A stretch of 64,000 nt of DNA from positions 62,001-126,000 of IMG/VR virus record IMGVR_UViG_3300028364_000014. The stretch is one strand, 5' to 3'. Positions 7,950-15,642 of this stretch are shown here, piece after piece. Below the pieces are notes generated by a model that had not been told where the DNA came from, did not search any database, and saw only the letters and a list, made by a program, of their open reading frames with translations. This DNA is from a virus. Every line of letters starts with the position of its first letter. Positions within the stretch are counted from its first letter, which is position 1. The translations under genes and the position numbers were made by a program.

Positions 7950-8860
7950 ACCGTTTATCCGTAGTTGGACGTATCGCTGGCATGCCCGTTTATACACCTT
8001 CAGTTGTTGTTAATGGCAAAACTATCAACGCCAAAACTGAACTCACAATCATTGAAAACGACGGTGAGAAGAAAAACTCATTCCGTATTACTGGTTGGGG
8101 CAAACAAGCAGAAAACTTGGCAAAGGGCGGAGCTGTTGGTAAAGCGATCACAATCTTTGGGCGTCTCTCTACATATAAGGGACGTGTATGGCTGGACATG
8201 GGTAATGGTAATCGTCAGCCTGTTCAAAGTCCTCAGGGTGGAGATTTGCTAATTACCAAAACAGGTATTACTCTTGAAAGACTGGATTGGGGAGCAGATT
8301 CAGGTAAAACAATTGCTCAGGAAATTCAGGACTTCCAGAATAGCGGTGGCTCAATGGGTCGTCCGCCAATGTGGCAAATTCCTGGGTCTCCTGATAACCA
8401 GACCTGGAAAAACATTTGTGCTGAGCGTAAAGCAACTGAATTTCAACCTGGAAGTACTCATTTTGGATATGCTGAAGTGCGTATTCCTAATGGTGCTCAG
8501 GTTGCTCCTCCTACACAAAGTGGTAATCAGTATGCAAATAATGGCGGTCATCAGGGTGGATTTCAAGCAGGGCAGCCGAATAATAACGGCGCTGCTCAGT
8601 ATGGTAATCCTCCTCAGCAACCAGCAACTCAGCAGGGCGGATTTCAGGGTGCAGCAAACAATCAACAAGTTCAGTATGGCGGACAGAATATGGGTCAGGC
8701 TATGTCAGGTTATACTGGTACTGGTCAGATGGCAGGTAATCCTGGGCAGGTTCAAGGTGGTTTTCAGGGGGCGCAGCAAGGTAATCCCCCAAACCAGGGT
8801 TATGCTCCTCAGACACAAGGGTACGCACCAAATCAGCAGGCAACTAACGTTCAGATGTAA
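7946..8860 (+). CDS. ssb: Single-stranded DNA-binding protein
   Basis: 304 residues. The N-terminal about 120 residues have the OB-fold pattern of SSB: MNRLSVVGRI, a KNSFRITGWGKQAENLA strand and helix, then TIFGRLSTYKGR. The rest is a long Gly/Gln/Asn linker with repeated GGFQ units. Unlike typical SSB it ends QATNVQM without the acidic D-D-x-P-F tip, so partner recruitment may differ or be supplied by another protein. It is the last gene of the operon, followed by a terminator. Confidence 0.85.
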   Translation: MNRLSVVGRIAGMPVYTPSVVVNGKTINAKTELTIIENDGEKKNSFRITGWGKQAENLAKGGAVGKAITIFGRLSTYKGRVWLDMGNGNRQPVQSPQGGDLLITKTGITLERLDWGADSGKTIAQEIQDFQNSGGSMGRPPMWQIPGSPDNQTWKNICAERKATEFQPGSTHFGYAEVRIPNGAQVAPPTQSGNQYANNGGHQGGFQAGQPNNNGAAQYGNPPQQPATQQGGFQGAANNQQVQYGGQNMGQAMSGYTGTGQMAGNPGQVQGGFQGAQQGNPPNQGYAPQTQGYAPNQQATNVQM

Positions 8861-8874
8861 TTAACCTTTAACTT

Positions 8875-8919
8875 ACCGGTAGGTCAGCTCAATAATGGGT
8901 TGGCTTACCGGGTTTTTTT
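8875..8919 (+). terminator. Rho-independent terminator after ssb
   Basis: Stem CCGGTAGGTCAGCTC against GGGTTGGCTTACCGG (with wobbles) and a run of seven T. It marks the end of the first, less AT-rich block. Confidence 0.85.
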
Positions 8920-9355
8920 CTACTTCCTATTAATGGAGGGTACAGAATTTGTTTACATCAATACCGACTTTTTTTGCTTTTAGTTTATTGTTTAATTATT
9001 ACTCTTGTATCTTATGTAGTACCGACTTTATTTGCTCTTCTTGATCCTGGTTCCCTGGAGTAAGGGGAAAATGATGATTAAGAACGGAACATCTATTTAT
9101 ACCCGCAAATATAAATATACAATAATAAATAATACTAGTAGACTAGATACTAACTAGTACTATATAGTTTAGTACTTAATCTATTGGTATTAAAGTACAC
9201 TAGTATCTATTATATGAGTATCCCTACTAGGACTAAAAAACATAAGATGTATAAAAGAATAAAAATGATTATTTATTGGGTACTGCTAGTTTTGATACTA
9301 GTAAAGTATACTATGAGAATTAAGTATTAATTATATAAAAAGTAAAGGAGTTATC
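8920..9355 (+). other. AT-rich intergenic region with ACTAGTA repeats
   Basis: Contains a direct repeat TACCGACTTT..TTTGCT at about 8962 and 9020, then (9115-9300) many copies of ACTAGTA/TAGTACT. Two tiny frames are possible: 9071-9157 (28 residues, after AAGGGGAAA) and 9247-9330 (27 residues, a hydrophobic LLVLILV core). Both are weak. The repeats may be regulatory or origin-associated. Confidence 0.35.
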
Positions 9356-9505
9356 ATGGATTTTGAAGAAGCAGTAGAGCAACTAGTAGATGAGTATGGA
9401 TGTCCTGAAAATCAAGCAGAAGATATTAAAGAATTTTTAATTGGCGCAGGAAATATGTATGGTATTGTTGAACTATACGAAGCCAGTCAAAAGGAGAATA
9501 AGTAA
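9356..9505 (+). CDS. Small acidic protein, 49 residues
   Basis: ATG after AAAGGAGTTATC; stop directly abuts the next start. Acidic and predicted helical (MDFEEAVEQLVDEYG), with no family recognised. Probably co-translated with the downstream acidic protein. Confidence 0.55.
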   Translation: MDFEEAVEQLVDEYGCPENQAEDIKEFLIGAGNMYGIVELYEASQKENK

Positions 9506-9787
9506 ATGAAAAATTATGAAGGTTTTATTAAAGTATGGCATCCAGGTAAAGAATTACCTATTAAATTTGAAGGGATGGTCAATCTAATAGTTGATCCAGC
9601 GTGCGACGACGACACCCTAACATTTGAATTTAGAGCTAATATACCTGATGCAAAAGTAACTATAGTATCCGTTCCTACCTATAAATTTATGGTACAATAC
9701 TATGAGGATAACGAACTCAGCGGCGAAGATGATATTATTGATTGTGATCCAGACGACTGGTCTGATGTTCTAGACCTAAAAGCATAA
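9506..9787 (+). CDS. Acidic hypothetical protein
   Basis: 93 residues, very acidic C-terminus (DDIIDCDPDDWSDVLD). Beta-rich N-terminal half. Such acidic small phage proteins are sometimes DNA mimics or inhibitors, but nothing here proves it. Good ribosome binding site (AAAGGAGAATAAGTAA). Confidence 0.6.
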   Translation: MKNYEGFIKVWHPGKELPIKFEGMVNLIVDPACDDDTLTFEFRANIPDAKVTIVSVPTYKFMVQYYEDNELSGEDDIIDCDPDDWSDVLDLKA

Positions 9788-9890
9788 TTTTTAAGTCTTT
9801 ATAATTAGATGAGACTATAAATATAATCTAATATACTTCTGGTTTAAACACCTAAGTATACGTGTTCTTTCATAGAGAACTCTCCTGAAT

Positions 9891-9940
9891 AATAGGGATT
9901 AGTGCTTATAGGTTAAGTACTAGTCCCTATTTCTCCTTTT
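9891..9940. terminator. Bidirectional terminator hairpin
   Basis: AATAGGGATTAGTGCTT pairs with AAGTACTAGTCCCTATT, followed by TTCTCCTTTT. It sits between convergent genes (9506 on + and the ribbon-helix-helix gene on -). The trailing CCCTATTTCTCCTTT also follows the hairpin at 38164. Confidence 0.65.
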
Positions 9941-10113
9941 TAATTTTCCCCTGTTCCTTGTTTATTAATCCAATTAGTAAGAAATCCATCCAGTATAAAT
10001 ACTATGGTATCTGTTTTATTAAGTCCTTTCTCTTTCATATACATCTCCAATAAGGACTTGGTTATATTGTTTATTCTAAATGTTACACTACCTACCGATT
10101 TTTTTTCACTCAT
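9940..10113 (-). CDS. Ribbon-helix-helix DNA-binding protein
   Basis: 57 residues on the minus strand; start at 10113 after AGGAGCAACATT. The pattern fits the ribbon-helix-helix (Arc/CopG/MetJ) fold: a short basic strand VTFRIN, helix KSLLEMYMKEKG, turn LNKTD, helix TIVFILDGFL. These proteins are dimeric repressors or partition-complex proteins. It is one of only three minus-strand genes, and its upstream region carries the TTACAGTG array, the obvious candidate operator. Antitoxin and ParR/ParG-like roles are alternatives; no toxin or ParA was seen. Confidence 0.7.
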   Translation of the reverse strand: MSEKKSVGSVTFRINNITKSLLEMYMKEKGLNKTDTIVFILDGFLTNWINKQGTGEN

Positions 10114-10158
10114 AATGTTGCTCCTATTATTACTACTATTATTAAATTACACCGTAAC

Positions 10159-10257
10159 TTACAGTGCATATTACAGTGTCTTACAGTGTATAACCCCCTA
10201 CCTATAGAAAAGTTAGTTAATTCAACTTACAGTGCTATTTACAGTGTAGATTACATT
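10159..10257. repeat. TTACAGTG direct-repeat array, candidate operator or centromere
   Basis: Exact TTACAGTG at 10159, 10171, 10181, 10227 and 10239, and a degenerate TTACATTT at 10251. Spacings of 10-12 bases put copies on one helix face in two clusters. A lone ACAGTGCATATT at 10596 matches the first copy and its flank. Iterated short direct repeats upstream of a ribbon-helix-helix gene are typical of autoregulatory operators or partition sites. Confidence 0.65.
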
Positions 10258-10712
10258 TACTCTAATTTACTCCCAGGGACTAAAACATGATACCCCCATA
10301 GGGGGGATTTGAGCCTTTTCTTACTCACTCACATCTACTGAAATCACTAATAGCTACCATTCATGGGGTTATACGCCTATCTGACCCAGGAGACCGCTTG
10401 TTCAGTATCTTAAACAAAAGAGGGTAAAGTAGAGCTTAGTGCCAGTATCTTTTGGCAAAAACACAAAAGGTGCCGTGATTAAGCTTCATTTTTTAACGAA
10501 ACTCATCGATTGACATCGAAAAGTATCGAATTCGACACAAAATCACTCATATTAGTTAAAAAGGGGGTATAATACCCTATATTGCCGTACTACCCACAGT
10601 GCATATTTGAGCCTTTTGCACACAGAGTTAAGTACTATAATCACTGTATCGCCGCTAATACCAGACCTCTTAGCCGTTTTTAGACAAACCGACAATTGAT
10701 TGAGGAAAAAGA
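10258..10712. other. 455-bp intergenic region with small palindromes
   Basis: No credible gene. It holds CCCCCATAGGGGG (about 10304), TGCCAGTATCTTTTGGCA (about 10441), GGGTATAATACCC (about 10565), several ATCGA repeats at 10506-10535, and two copies of ATTTGAGCCTTTT (about 10309 and 10605). Confidence 0.4.
10614..10641 (+). promoter_or_regulatory. Possible sigma70-type promoter
   Basis: TTTTGC, 16-base spacer, TATAAT. The -10 is consensus, the -35 is poor. It lies just downstream of the lone ACAGTGCATATT half-repeat and upstream of the membrane-peptide genes, which would allow control by the ribbon-helix-helix protein. Confidence 0.35.
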
Positions 10713-10874
10713 ATGAACTTAACCCACCAAATATCTATATCAACAATAACTATAATACTATCATGGATACTAGTAATAATAACCCTACTTCCATATACCA
10801 TTAATAGAGCTAAACCCTTAGTATTAGGCGCTATAGCTCTTGCAATCACTTCTTTCGGAGTACTTATCATATAA
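10713..10874 (+). CDS. Small two-helix membrane peptide, 53 residues
   Basis: ATG after TGAGGAAAAAGA. Hydrophobic segments at about 8-28 and 36-53 separated by the polar NRAK. Probably an inner-membrane peptide; family unknown. Confidence 0.5.
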   Translation: MNLTHQISISTITIILSWILVIITLLPYTINRAKPLVLGAIALAITSFGVLII

Positions 10875-10898
10875 GAAGAAAAAGAAAAGGAGAAGACA

Positions 10899-11192
10899 GT
10901 GAGGAATAGACTAAGAGTGTTGGTACTTAGGGCTTTAGCACTAGAAAGGTCTGAACTAAAGTTATTGATACTTAAACTAATAATACTAGTTTGTATGGTT
11001 TTTATAGTACTATTTAGTTCAATACTAGGTATAACTTATATTATCTATGATATCAAGAGTACCGAGAATAGGGGCTCTCAATCAACTATTGAAATGTGTC
11101 GAAAATTATTATCGAAAAATATTGAAATCGATGAAACGTCGAAAAGTGTGTATTTCGGGCACCTTATAGATGTTAATAGAGATATAAGATAA
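10899..11192 (+). CDS. Membrane-anchored hypothetical protein, GTG start
   Basis: 97 residues from GTG after AAAGGAGAAGACA. Basic N-terminus (MRNRLRVLVLRALALERSE), one strong transmembrane helix around 25-50, then a polar tail. Topology suggests N-in, C-out. Unrecognised. Confidence 0.55.
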   Translation: MRNRLRVLVLRALALERSELKLLILKLIILVCMVFIVLFSSILGITYIIYDIKSTENRGSQSTIEMCRKLLSKNIEIDETSKSVYFGHLIDVNRDIR

Positions 11193-11671
11193 AGATAAAC
11201 TAGTATTTATTATGATTAGTATTAGAGAGTATTAGATAGTATTATGATTGGTATTAAAGAATATTAGTATTTATTATGGTAGTATTGATAAGTATTAGTA
11301 TCAAATTAATTAGTATTATAAAACACTTAGTATTTATCGTGAAAGTGTTAGTACCTAATCAACTAGTATTAATGAAACCCTTACCAGTGCTTACTCTCAG
11401 AGTTCTAAAGAGTTCTTACCTTAACTCAATCAATTAACATAATCTTCTCTCTTGTTTCTATTGTACTACTTCTATTAGACTTAGAGTTAGTTGTATAGTC
11501 ATTATAACTCTTAGGGTTGATTGTGGAACTATTAGTGATGTTATGGGTTTAATTAAGGTTAGGGTTAGGGTTTGTTATTAAAGAGGAGTTAATGACCCAT
11601 TAATGGCGTTTAACGCTGATTGTCGATATTTAGCCCGCCGCCGTATTTTTTACTGTAACAAGGAGGTATAA
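11193..11671. other. AT-rich intergenic region with TAGTATT repeats
   Basis: Bases 11201-11370 contain about a dozen copies of AGTATT or TAGTATT with variable spacing. A GCGTTTAACGC palindrome lies near 11608. No credible coding sequence. The repeats resemble those at 9115-9300, so the two blocks may share a binding protein or an origin-like role. Confidence 0.4.
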
Positions 11672-11884
11672 ATGAGTAAAGTATTTAGTTGGCTAGTGTA
11701 CATCCTAATAGTATCGCCAAATAGGGCATACAGCAGATTAAGTATGTATAATACATTGCACAAATTTAGTGTAATTTTAAGTGTAACACTATTGGTCATA
11801 AATGTGGATAATTGTATAATACTGACTAGTTGTTTAATTGGGTTAATTGTATATAGAGCTATTTACTTTCAAATTGATTTTTAA
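11672..11884 (+). CDS. Small membrane protein
   Basis: 70 residues. Hydrophobic stretches around 5-15, 31-45 and 49-63; likely two membrane helices. Strong AAGGAGGTATAA site. Unrecognised. Confidence 0.5.
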   Translation: MSKVFSWLVYILIVSPNRAYSRLSMYNTLHKFSVILSVTLLVINVDNCIILTSCLIGLIVYRAIYFQIDF

Positions 11885-11893
11885 GGGGATAAT

Positions 11894-12121
11894 ATGAAAA
11901 AAATACTACTACTATGTTTAGTTGGTTTAATGCTCCTATTAATGTCTTGTGGCACTGATAGTAATAAGCCTACAGCTCTTCCAACTGAATCTACAAACAT
12001 AACCAACATTGGAAATGGATGGATTGAATTTGATTACGCAGATCAACGTTTTTTATACTATAAAGGTAGAAAAGGTTATTCAGGATATCAAGCATTAACA
12101 GTGGTTAAGAAAATAGAATAG
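11894..12121 (+). CDS. Small lipoprotein
   Basis: 75 residues with a signal peptide (MKKILLLCLVGLMLLL) and lipobox LMSC-G, predicting lipidation at Cys19. The mature part is about 57 residues, Ser/Thr-rich at first, then GWIEFDYADQRFLYYKG. Small phage lipoproteins can act in superinfection exclusion or as outer spanins; no inner-spanin partner was seen. Confidence 0.65.
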   Translation: MKKILLLCLVGLMLLLMSCGTDSNKPTALPTESTNITNIGNGWIEFDYADQRFLYYKGRKGYSGYQALTVVKKIE

Positions 12122-12122
12122 T

Positions 12123-12233
12123 ATGACTTTATTTATAAAATGTTTAATAATAACCTCTTTTATATTAATAATTATTGTTAATTTATTTATACAGAGTCAA
12201 CTAGTGTTTAATTTCTTATTCGATTTAATATAA
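12123..12233 (+). CDS. Tiny membrane peptide, 36 residues
   Basis: Starts one base after the lipoprotein stop. Almost entirely hydrophobic (LIITSFILIIIVNLFI). Coupling to the upstream gene supports translation, but conservation is unknown. Confidence 0.35.
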   Translation: MTLFIKCLIITSFILIIIVNLFIQSQLVFNFLFDLI

Positions 12234-12243
12234 GGAAAGTTAA

Positions 12244-12342
12244 ATGTATATATGGGCTAAATGTTTATTAAAAGTAGTAATATTAAATTACATAATTATA
12301 TGGGGATGGATTACTTTTAGTACTATAACTAGTATAATATAA
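12244..12342 (+). CDS. Tiny membrane peptide, 32 residues
   Basis: ATG after AAGGAAAGTTAA; hydrophobic with tryptophans (IIIWGWITF). The stop runs into the ribosome binding site of the next gene. Confidence 0.35.
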   Translation: MYIWAKCLLKVVILNYIIIWGWITFSTITSII

Positions 12343-12352
12343 GGAGAACAGC

Positions 12353-12547
12353 ATGCTTTTTGAAATAGTAACTCTAATAGGTTTAGTATCGATATTTATT
12401 GCATTTATTTATTGCGATGGCGGAGATCTTTTTATTATACTTAGAGTGTGGGCTTATTGCACTTTATTCTTATTTGCAGTGGTATTTATAACTATGTTAA
12501 TGGTGGAGATATGTAAATGGGTATTTACTTCTTTGGGCATTATTTAA
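12353..12547 (+). CDS. Small membrane protein
   Basis: 64 residues, two hydrophobic helices (about 3-20 and 28-52) split by YCDGGD. Ribosome binding site AAGGAGAACAGC. Unrecognised. Confidence 0.5.
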   Translation: MLFEIVTLIGLVSIFIAFIYCDGGDLFIILRVWAYCTLFLFAVVFITMLMVEICKWVFTSLGII

Positions 12548-12566
12548 AAATAAAAAGGAAACTATT

Positions 12567-12953
12567 ATGAAAAAATTATTTGTACTACTATCGTTATTGT
12601 TCATTACTATTATTGTTGGATGTGCTACGGATGCTGACATGGCATCACATAATTTATCTAAAGCGGCTGAAATGTTTGAAGTCAATAGACGTGTTGTATT
12701 TTATAATGGTATAACAGATGCTTATATTCTATCAATTGAGGGTAGATGTTCTGTAGAATTTTTTGTTGATAAATTCACTGTTACTGTAAAAACTGGACCT
12801 AATGAATATAAGAAACATTATTTAGGACGGGCCGATAATGTATTTCCGTTTGTTGAACAATTAGACAGTTCTCCTGTAGGTGTATATCATTACAGAGTTA
12901 TTTTTAAACCTAAAAGCATTATTCCAAATATTGAACTAAGAACAAGTAACTAA
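12567..12953 (+). CDS. Phage lipoprotein, beta-sandwich type
   Basis: 128 residues with signal peptide and lipobox IVGC-A (Cys19). The mature N-terminus ATDADMASHNLSKAAEMFEV followed by RRVVFYNGITDAYIL matches what I remember of a small lipoprotein family found in many phages of Gram-negative hosts, annotated as a beta-sandwich lipoprotein. Its role is not established; membrane-surface exclusion is one possibility. Confidence 0.7.
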   Translation: MKKLFVLLSLLFITIIVGCATDADMASHNLSKAAEMFEVNRRVVFYNGITDAYILSIEGRCSVEFFVDKFTVTVKTGPNEYKKHYLGRADNVFPFVEQLDSSPVGVYHYRVIFKPKSIIPNIELRTSN

Positions 12954-12999
12954 TAATTTTTAGCCGCCAAAAATAAAATCATAACATAAGAGAGAATTT

Positions 13000-13755
13000 A
13001 TGATAACTCATTCAAATTTATACGCGATAATTAAAGAGAATACTCTATATTCAATTGATAATTATTTGAAAACATGGACGGTATTTGAAAAAATTTGGCT
13101 TATCGTCTCAATAGCTCTCCTAACTTGGGCTTCTATTCTCTGGAAAAGCCCTTGGTACGGTTATGTTGCATCAATCAGTGGAATAATTTGTGTTGTATTA
13201 GCAGCAAAAGGAAAAATAGCTAATTATTGGTTTGGTATTATAAACTGTATTTTTTATGCTTATGTAGCGTATAGTTGGCAACTATACGGTGAAGTGATGC
13301 TTAATGCTTTATACTTCTTACCTATGCAGTTTGTTGGTTTATACTTCTGGAATTGTAAAGACAATAAGGACCCAGAAATTAAGGGTAGTATCAAAGTTAA
13401 ATTTTTAACAAACAATAGTAGAATTATACTAAGTATTGTATGTGTTATTAGTGTTTGTATTTATGCTCTGTTTTTGCAGTATTTAAAGGGTAATATACCT
13501 TGGATTGATGCCACTTCAACAGTATTATCAATTATAGCTATGGTATTAATGGCAAAAGTATACATGGAGCAATGGATTCTATGGATTATAGTTGATGTAG
13601 TCAGTATTATTATGTGGGCTATTGTAGTGTTTAAACAAGGATCTAATGATATAGGGTTATTTATTATGTGGTCTGCATTTCTAGTAAACGCTATCTATGG
13701 TTATTATAATTGGGTTAAAATGTATCATAAATCAATAGAAGACAAATATGTATAA
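13000..13755 (+). CDS. pnuC: Nicotinamide riboside transporter PnuC
   Basis: 251 residues, about seven membrane helices. Hallmarks of the family are present: WYGYVASISGIICVVLAAKG, WFGIINCIFYAYVAY, the LYGEVMLNALYFLPMQFVG helix, and repeated aromatic W/Y positions that line the substrate path. It imports nicotinamide riboside across the inner membrane. Its stop overlaps the start of nadR by 8 bases, forming a two-gene NAD salvage unit as in some T4-like phages. Confidence 0.85.
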   Translation: MITHSNLYAIIKENTLYSIDNYLKTWTVFEKIWLIVSIALLTWASILWKSPWYGYVASISGIICVVLAAKGKIANYWFGIINCIFYAYVAYSWQLYGEVMLNALYFLPMQFVGLYFWNCKDNKDPEIKGSIKVKFLTNNSRIILSIVCVISVCIYALFLQYLKGNIPWIDATSTVLSIIAMVLMAKVYMEQWILWIIVDVVSIIMWAIVVFKQGSNDIGLFIMWSAFLVNAIYGYYNWVKMYHKSIEDKYV

Positions 13756-14764
13756 AAAAATTGGATTTATGGGTGGAAAGTTCTTACCCTTCCATTTAGG
13801 TCATTTGTTTGCTGCTCTTGAAGCCCACAATCAGGTTGATAAACTTTACATTATTCTATCTTCTTCTAAAAAAAGAGATACTGAATTATGTGATCGTGAT
13901 GGTATTAAACACATGCCAGGAGACGTTAGAATGTCTTGGTTAGGTCAAGCATTTAATGATTTAGAAAATATTGAAATTATACATATTAAAGACGACCAGT
14001 GGGATAATGATTATGATTGGGAAGCTGGGGCTAGATTAATTACTACTGCGATACCAGAAAAAATTACCCATGTATTTAGTTCTGAACAAGAATATACACC
14101 TTTATTTAAAAAATTTTATCCTTTTGCTAAACACGTAATAGTAGACGATCAACGTAAAACTGTAACTATATCAGCTACTAAACTACGTAAAGATTTGTAT
14201 TCAAATTGGGATAAGTTACCTAATTTTGTAAAGTCTCATTTTGTTAAGAAAGTTCTTATTACAGGTACTGAAAGTGTGGGTAAATCTACTCTAACCACAA
14301 AACTGGCAAAGTTCTATAATACTTGCTTTGCACATGAGGTGGGAAGAGATTACTGTGAGCGTTATAAGAATCATTTAACTGTTCCTATGTTTAATTCCAT
14401 TACAATGGAACATTATATCCTTCAACAACAATTGCTTCCATATTGCGACAAATTACTCCTTGTAGACAGTGATGCAGTGATTACTAGTTATTATTTAAAT
14501 ATGTATTTTGACACCCAATCCAATGCTATTGATAGTATTATACAACTTCAACAATATGATTTATGTTTATACTTGGAACCTGATGTTAAATGGGTACCTG
14601 ATGGTTTTAGATTTGCTGGGGCTATGGATGAAAGAATTAACAATAACAAATGTCTTAAAGCCATGTATACCAAACACATGCAGGAAATGGTTTGTGTGTT
14701 TATTGAAGGTGATTACTCAACTAGGCTATTTAAAGCTAGACAAGAAATCAATAAGTTATTTTAA
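13748..14764 (+). CDS. nadR: NadR-like NMN adenylyltransferase / nicotinamide riboside kinase
   Basis: 338 residues. The N-terminal nucleotidyltransferase domain shows GGKFLPFHLGH (about 9-19), the HxGH signature, and later SATKLR. The C-terminal kinase domain begins with the P-loop GTESVGKST (about 174-182). Together they convert nicotinamide riboside to NMN and then NAD. Compared with enterobacterial NadR it lacks the N-terminal helix-turn-helix repressor domain, so it is purely enzymatic. The overlap with pnuC supports coupled uptake and conversion. Confidence 0.85.
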   Translation: MYKKIGFMGGKFLPFHLGHLFAALEAHNQVDKLYIILSSSKKRDTELCDRDGIKHMPGDVRMSWLGQAFNDLENIEIIHIKDDQWDNDYDWEAGARLITTAIPEKITHVFSSEQEYTPLFKKFYPFAKHVIVDDQRKTVTISATKLRKDLYSNWDKLPNFVKSHFVKKVLITGTESVGKSTLTTKLAKFYNTCFAHEVGRDYCERYKNHLTVPMFNSITMEHYILQQQLLPYCDKLLLVDSDAVITSYYLNMYFDTQSNAIDSIIQLQQYDLCLYLEPDVKWVPDGFRFAGAMDERINNNKCLKAMYTKHMQEMVCVFIEGDYSTRLFKARQEINKLF

Positions 14765-14775
14765 AGGGGTTAGTA

Positions 14776-15060
14776 ATGGCAAACAGTGACGATTTTTATC
14801 AATTTCTCAATTCTTATAATTGTTTTGAGAATTTCTGTGTAGCACTTGACGAACAACATGCTACAACTTTTAATGATTTAATGCGTGATTCAAAAGATTC
14901 AAAAGATTTAATTAAAATAATAGATTATTCGATAACTTGGGATGAAACACACGAAGGCAGTGATTATTGGTCAAGTATTAATTATGATTGGACTAATTCA
15001 TGTAAAACGGGTATATTTATTAAAACTGGACTAAATTGTAATAATATTTGGGAGCGATAA
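14776..15060 (+). CDS. Small paralogue family member A, ends CNNIWER
   Basis: 94 residues. It shares with the genes at 15063, 15351, 16979 and 20641 the layout FL..(C/Y)(F/Y)..(F/Y)C, TF, then W..T.EG.(D/F)(Y/F)W......W. Similar proteins are widespread, unnamed, in phages. It ends in the IW motif plus two extra residues (ER). Confidence 0.65.
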   Translation: MANSDDFYQFLNSYNCFENFCVALDEQHATTFNDLMRDSKDSKDLIKIIDYSITWDETHEGSDYWSSINYDWTNSCKTGIFIKTGLNCNNIWER

Positions 15061-15062
15061 AA

Positions 15063-15341
15063 ATGTCAGCTACATTAAAAGATATTACTAATTTTATTGC
15101 TTTTCTTGAACAAAAAGGAGCTTATCACGAATTTTGTGAGGAAAGTAATCGTCAAAAAAACAATTCTTTTACAAAAACAGTTAATGAGAATAAAAAGAAC
15201 CTCGATAGAATAATTGATCGTGCATTTACTTGGGAAAATACTATTAGTGGATCAAATTATTGGGCAAGTAAGTCTAGTGAATGGGAAATTGTTTTTGAGA
15301 AAGGTATTAGTCTTACAGAAGGTTGTAGAAGTATTTGGTAA
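15063..15341 (+). CDS. Small paralogue family member B, ends GCRSIW
   Basis: 92 residues from the ATG at 15063; an in-frame upstream start at 15048 lies inside the previous gene. The core keeps FTWENT..GSNYWAS......W, with SG replacing EG. C-terminus GCRSIW. Confidence 0.65.
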   Translation: MSATLKDITNFIAFLEQKGAYHEFCEESNRQKNNSFTKTVNENKKNLDRIIDRAFTWENTISGSNYWASKSSEWEIVFEKGISLTEGCRSIW

Positions 15342-15350
15342 GGAGATAAA

Positions 15351-15632
15351 ATGTCGGCAAGTAAAGAAAAATTTATATCTTTTCTAATTAATGAGGATTA
15401 CTATAAAAATTATTGTGATAATGTATTAATACAAAGGGGTTTAACTTTTACGGGTATACTTGCTCAAAATATAACATTTAATATGACAGACATGATAAGT
15501 ACTTCTTTTGAATGGGATAAAACACCGGAAGGTCAATATTTTTGGCAGAATATAAATAAAAAATGGCTTTGTGTATGTAATAATGATATAAAGCTCAATA
15601 CAGGTAATTTTAATTGTAAAAGTATATGGTAA
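15351..15632 (+). CDS. Small paralogue family member C, ends NCKSIW
   Basis: 93 residues after AAGGAGATAAA. Core FEWDKTPEGQYFWQNINKKW. Tandem with A and B, so probably a local duplication followed by strong divergence. C-terminus NCKSIW. Confidence 0.65.
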   Translation: MSASKEKFISFLINEDYYKNYCDNVLIQRGLTFTGILAQNITFNMTDMISTSFEWDKTPEGQYFWQNINKKWLCVCNNDIKLNTGNFNCKSIW

Positions 15633-15642
15633 GGAGGATCTT

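Noticed and set aside
9071-9157. 28-residue frame after AAGGGGAAA
   Set aside because: Too short and polar, in a repeat-rich non-coding region; noted only within the intergenic entry.
11557-11570. GGTTAGGGTTAGGG, telomere-like repeat
   Set aside because: Only two to three units in a low-complexity stretch; no terminal repeat context.
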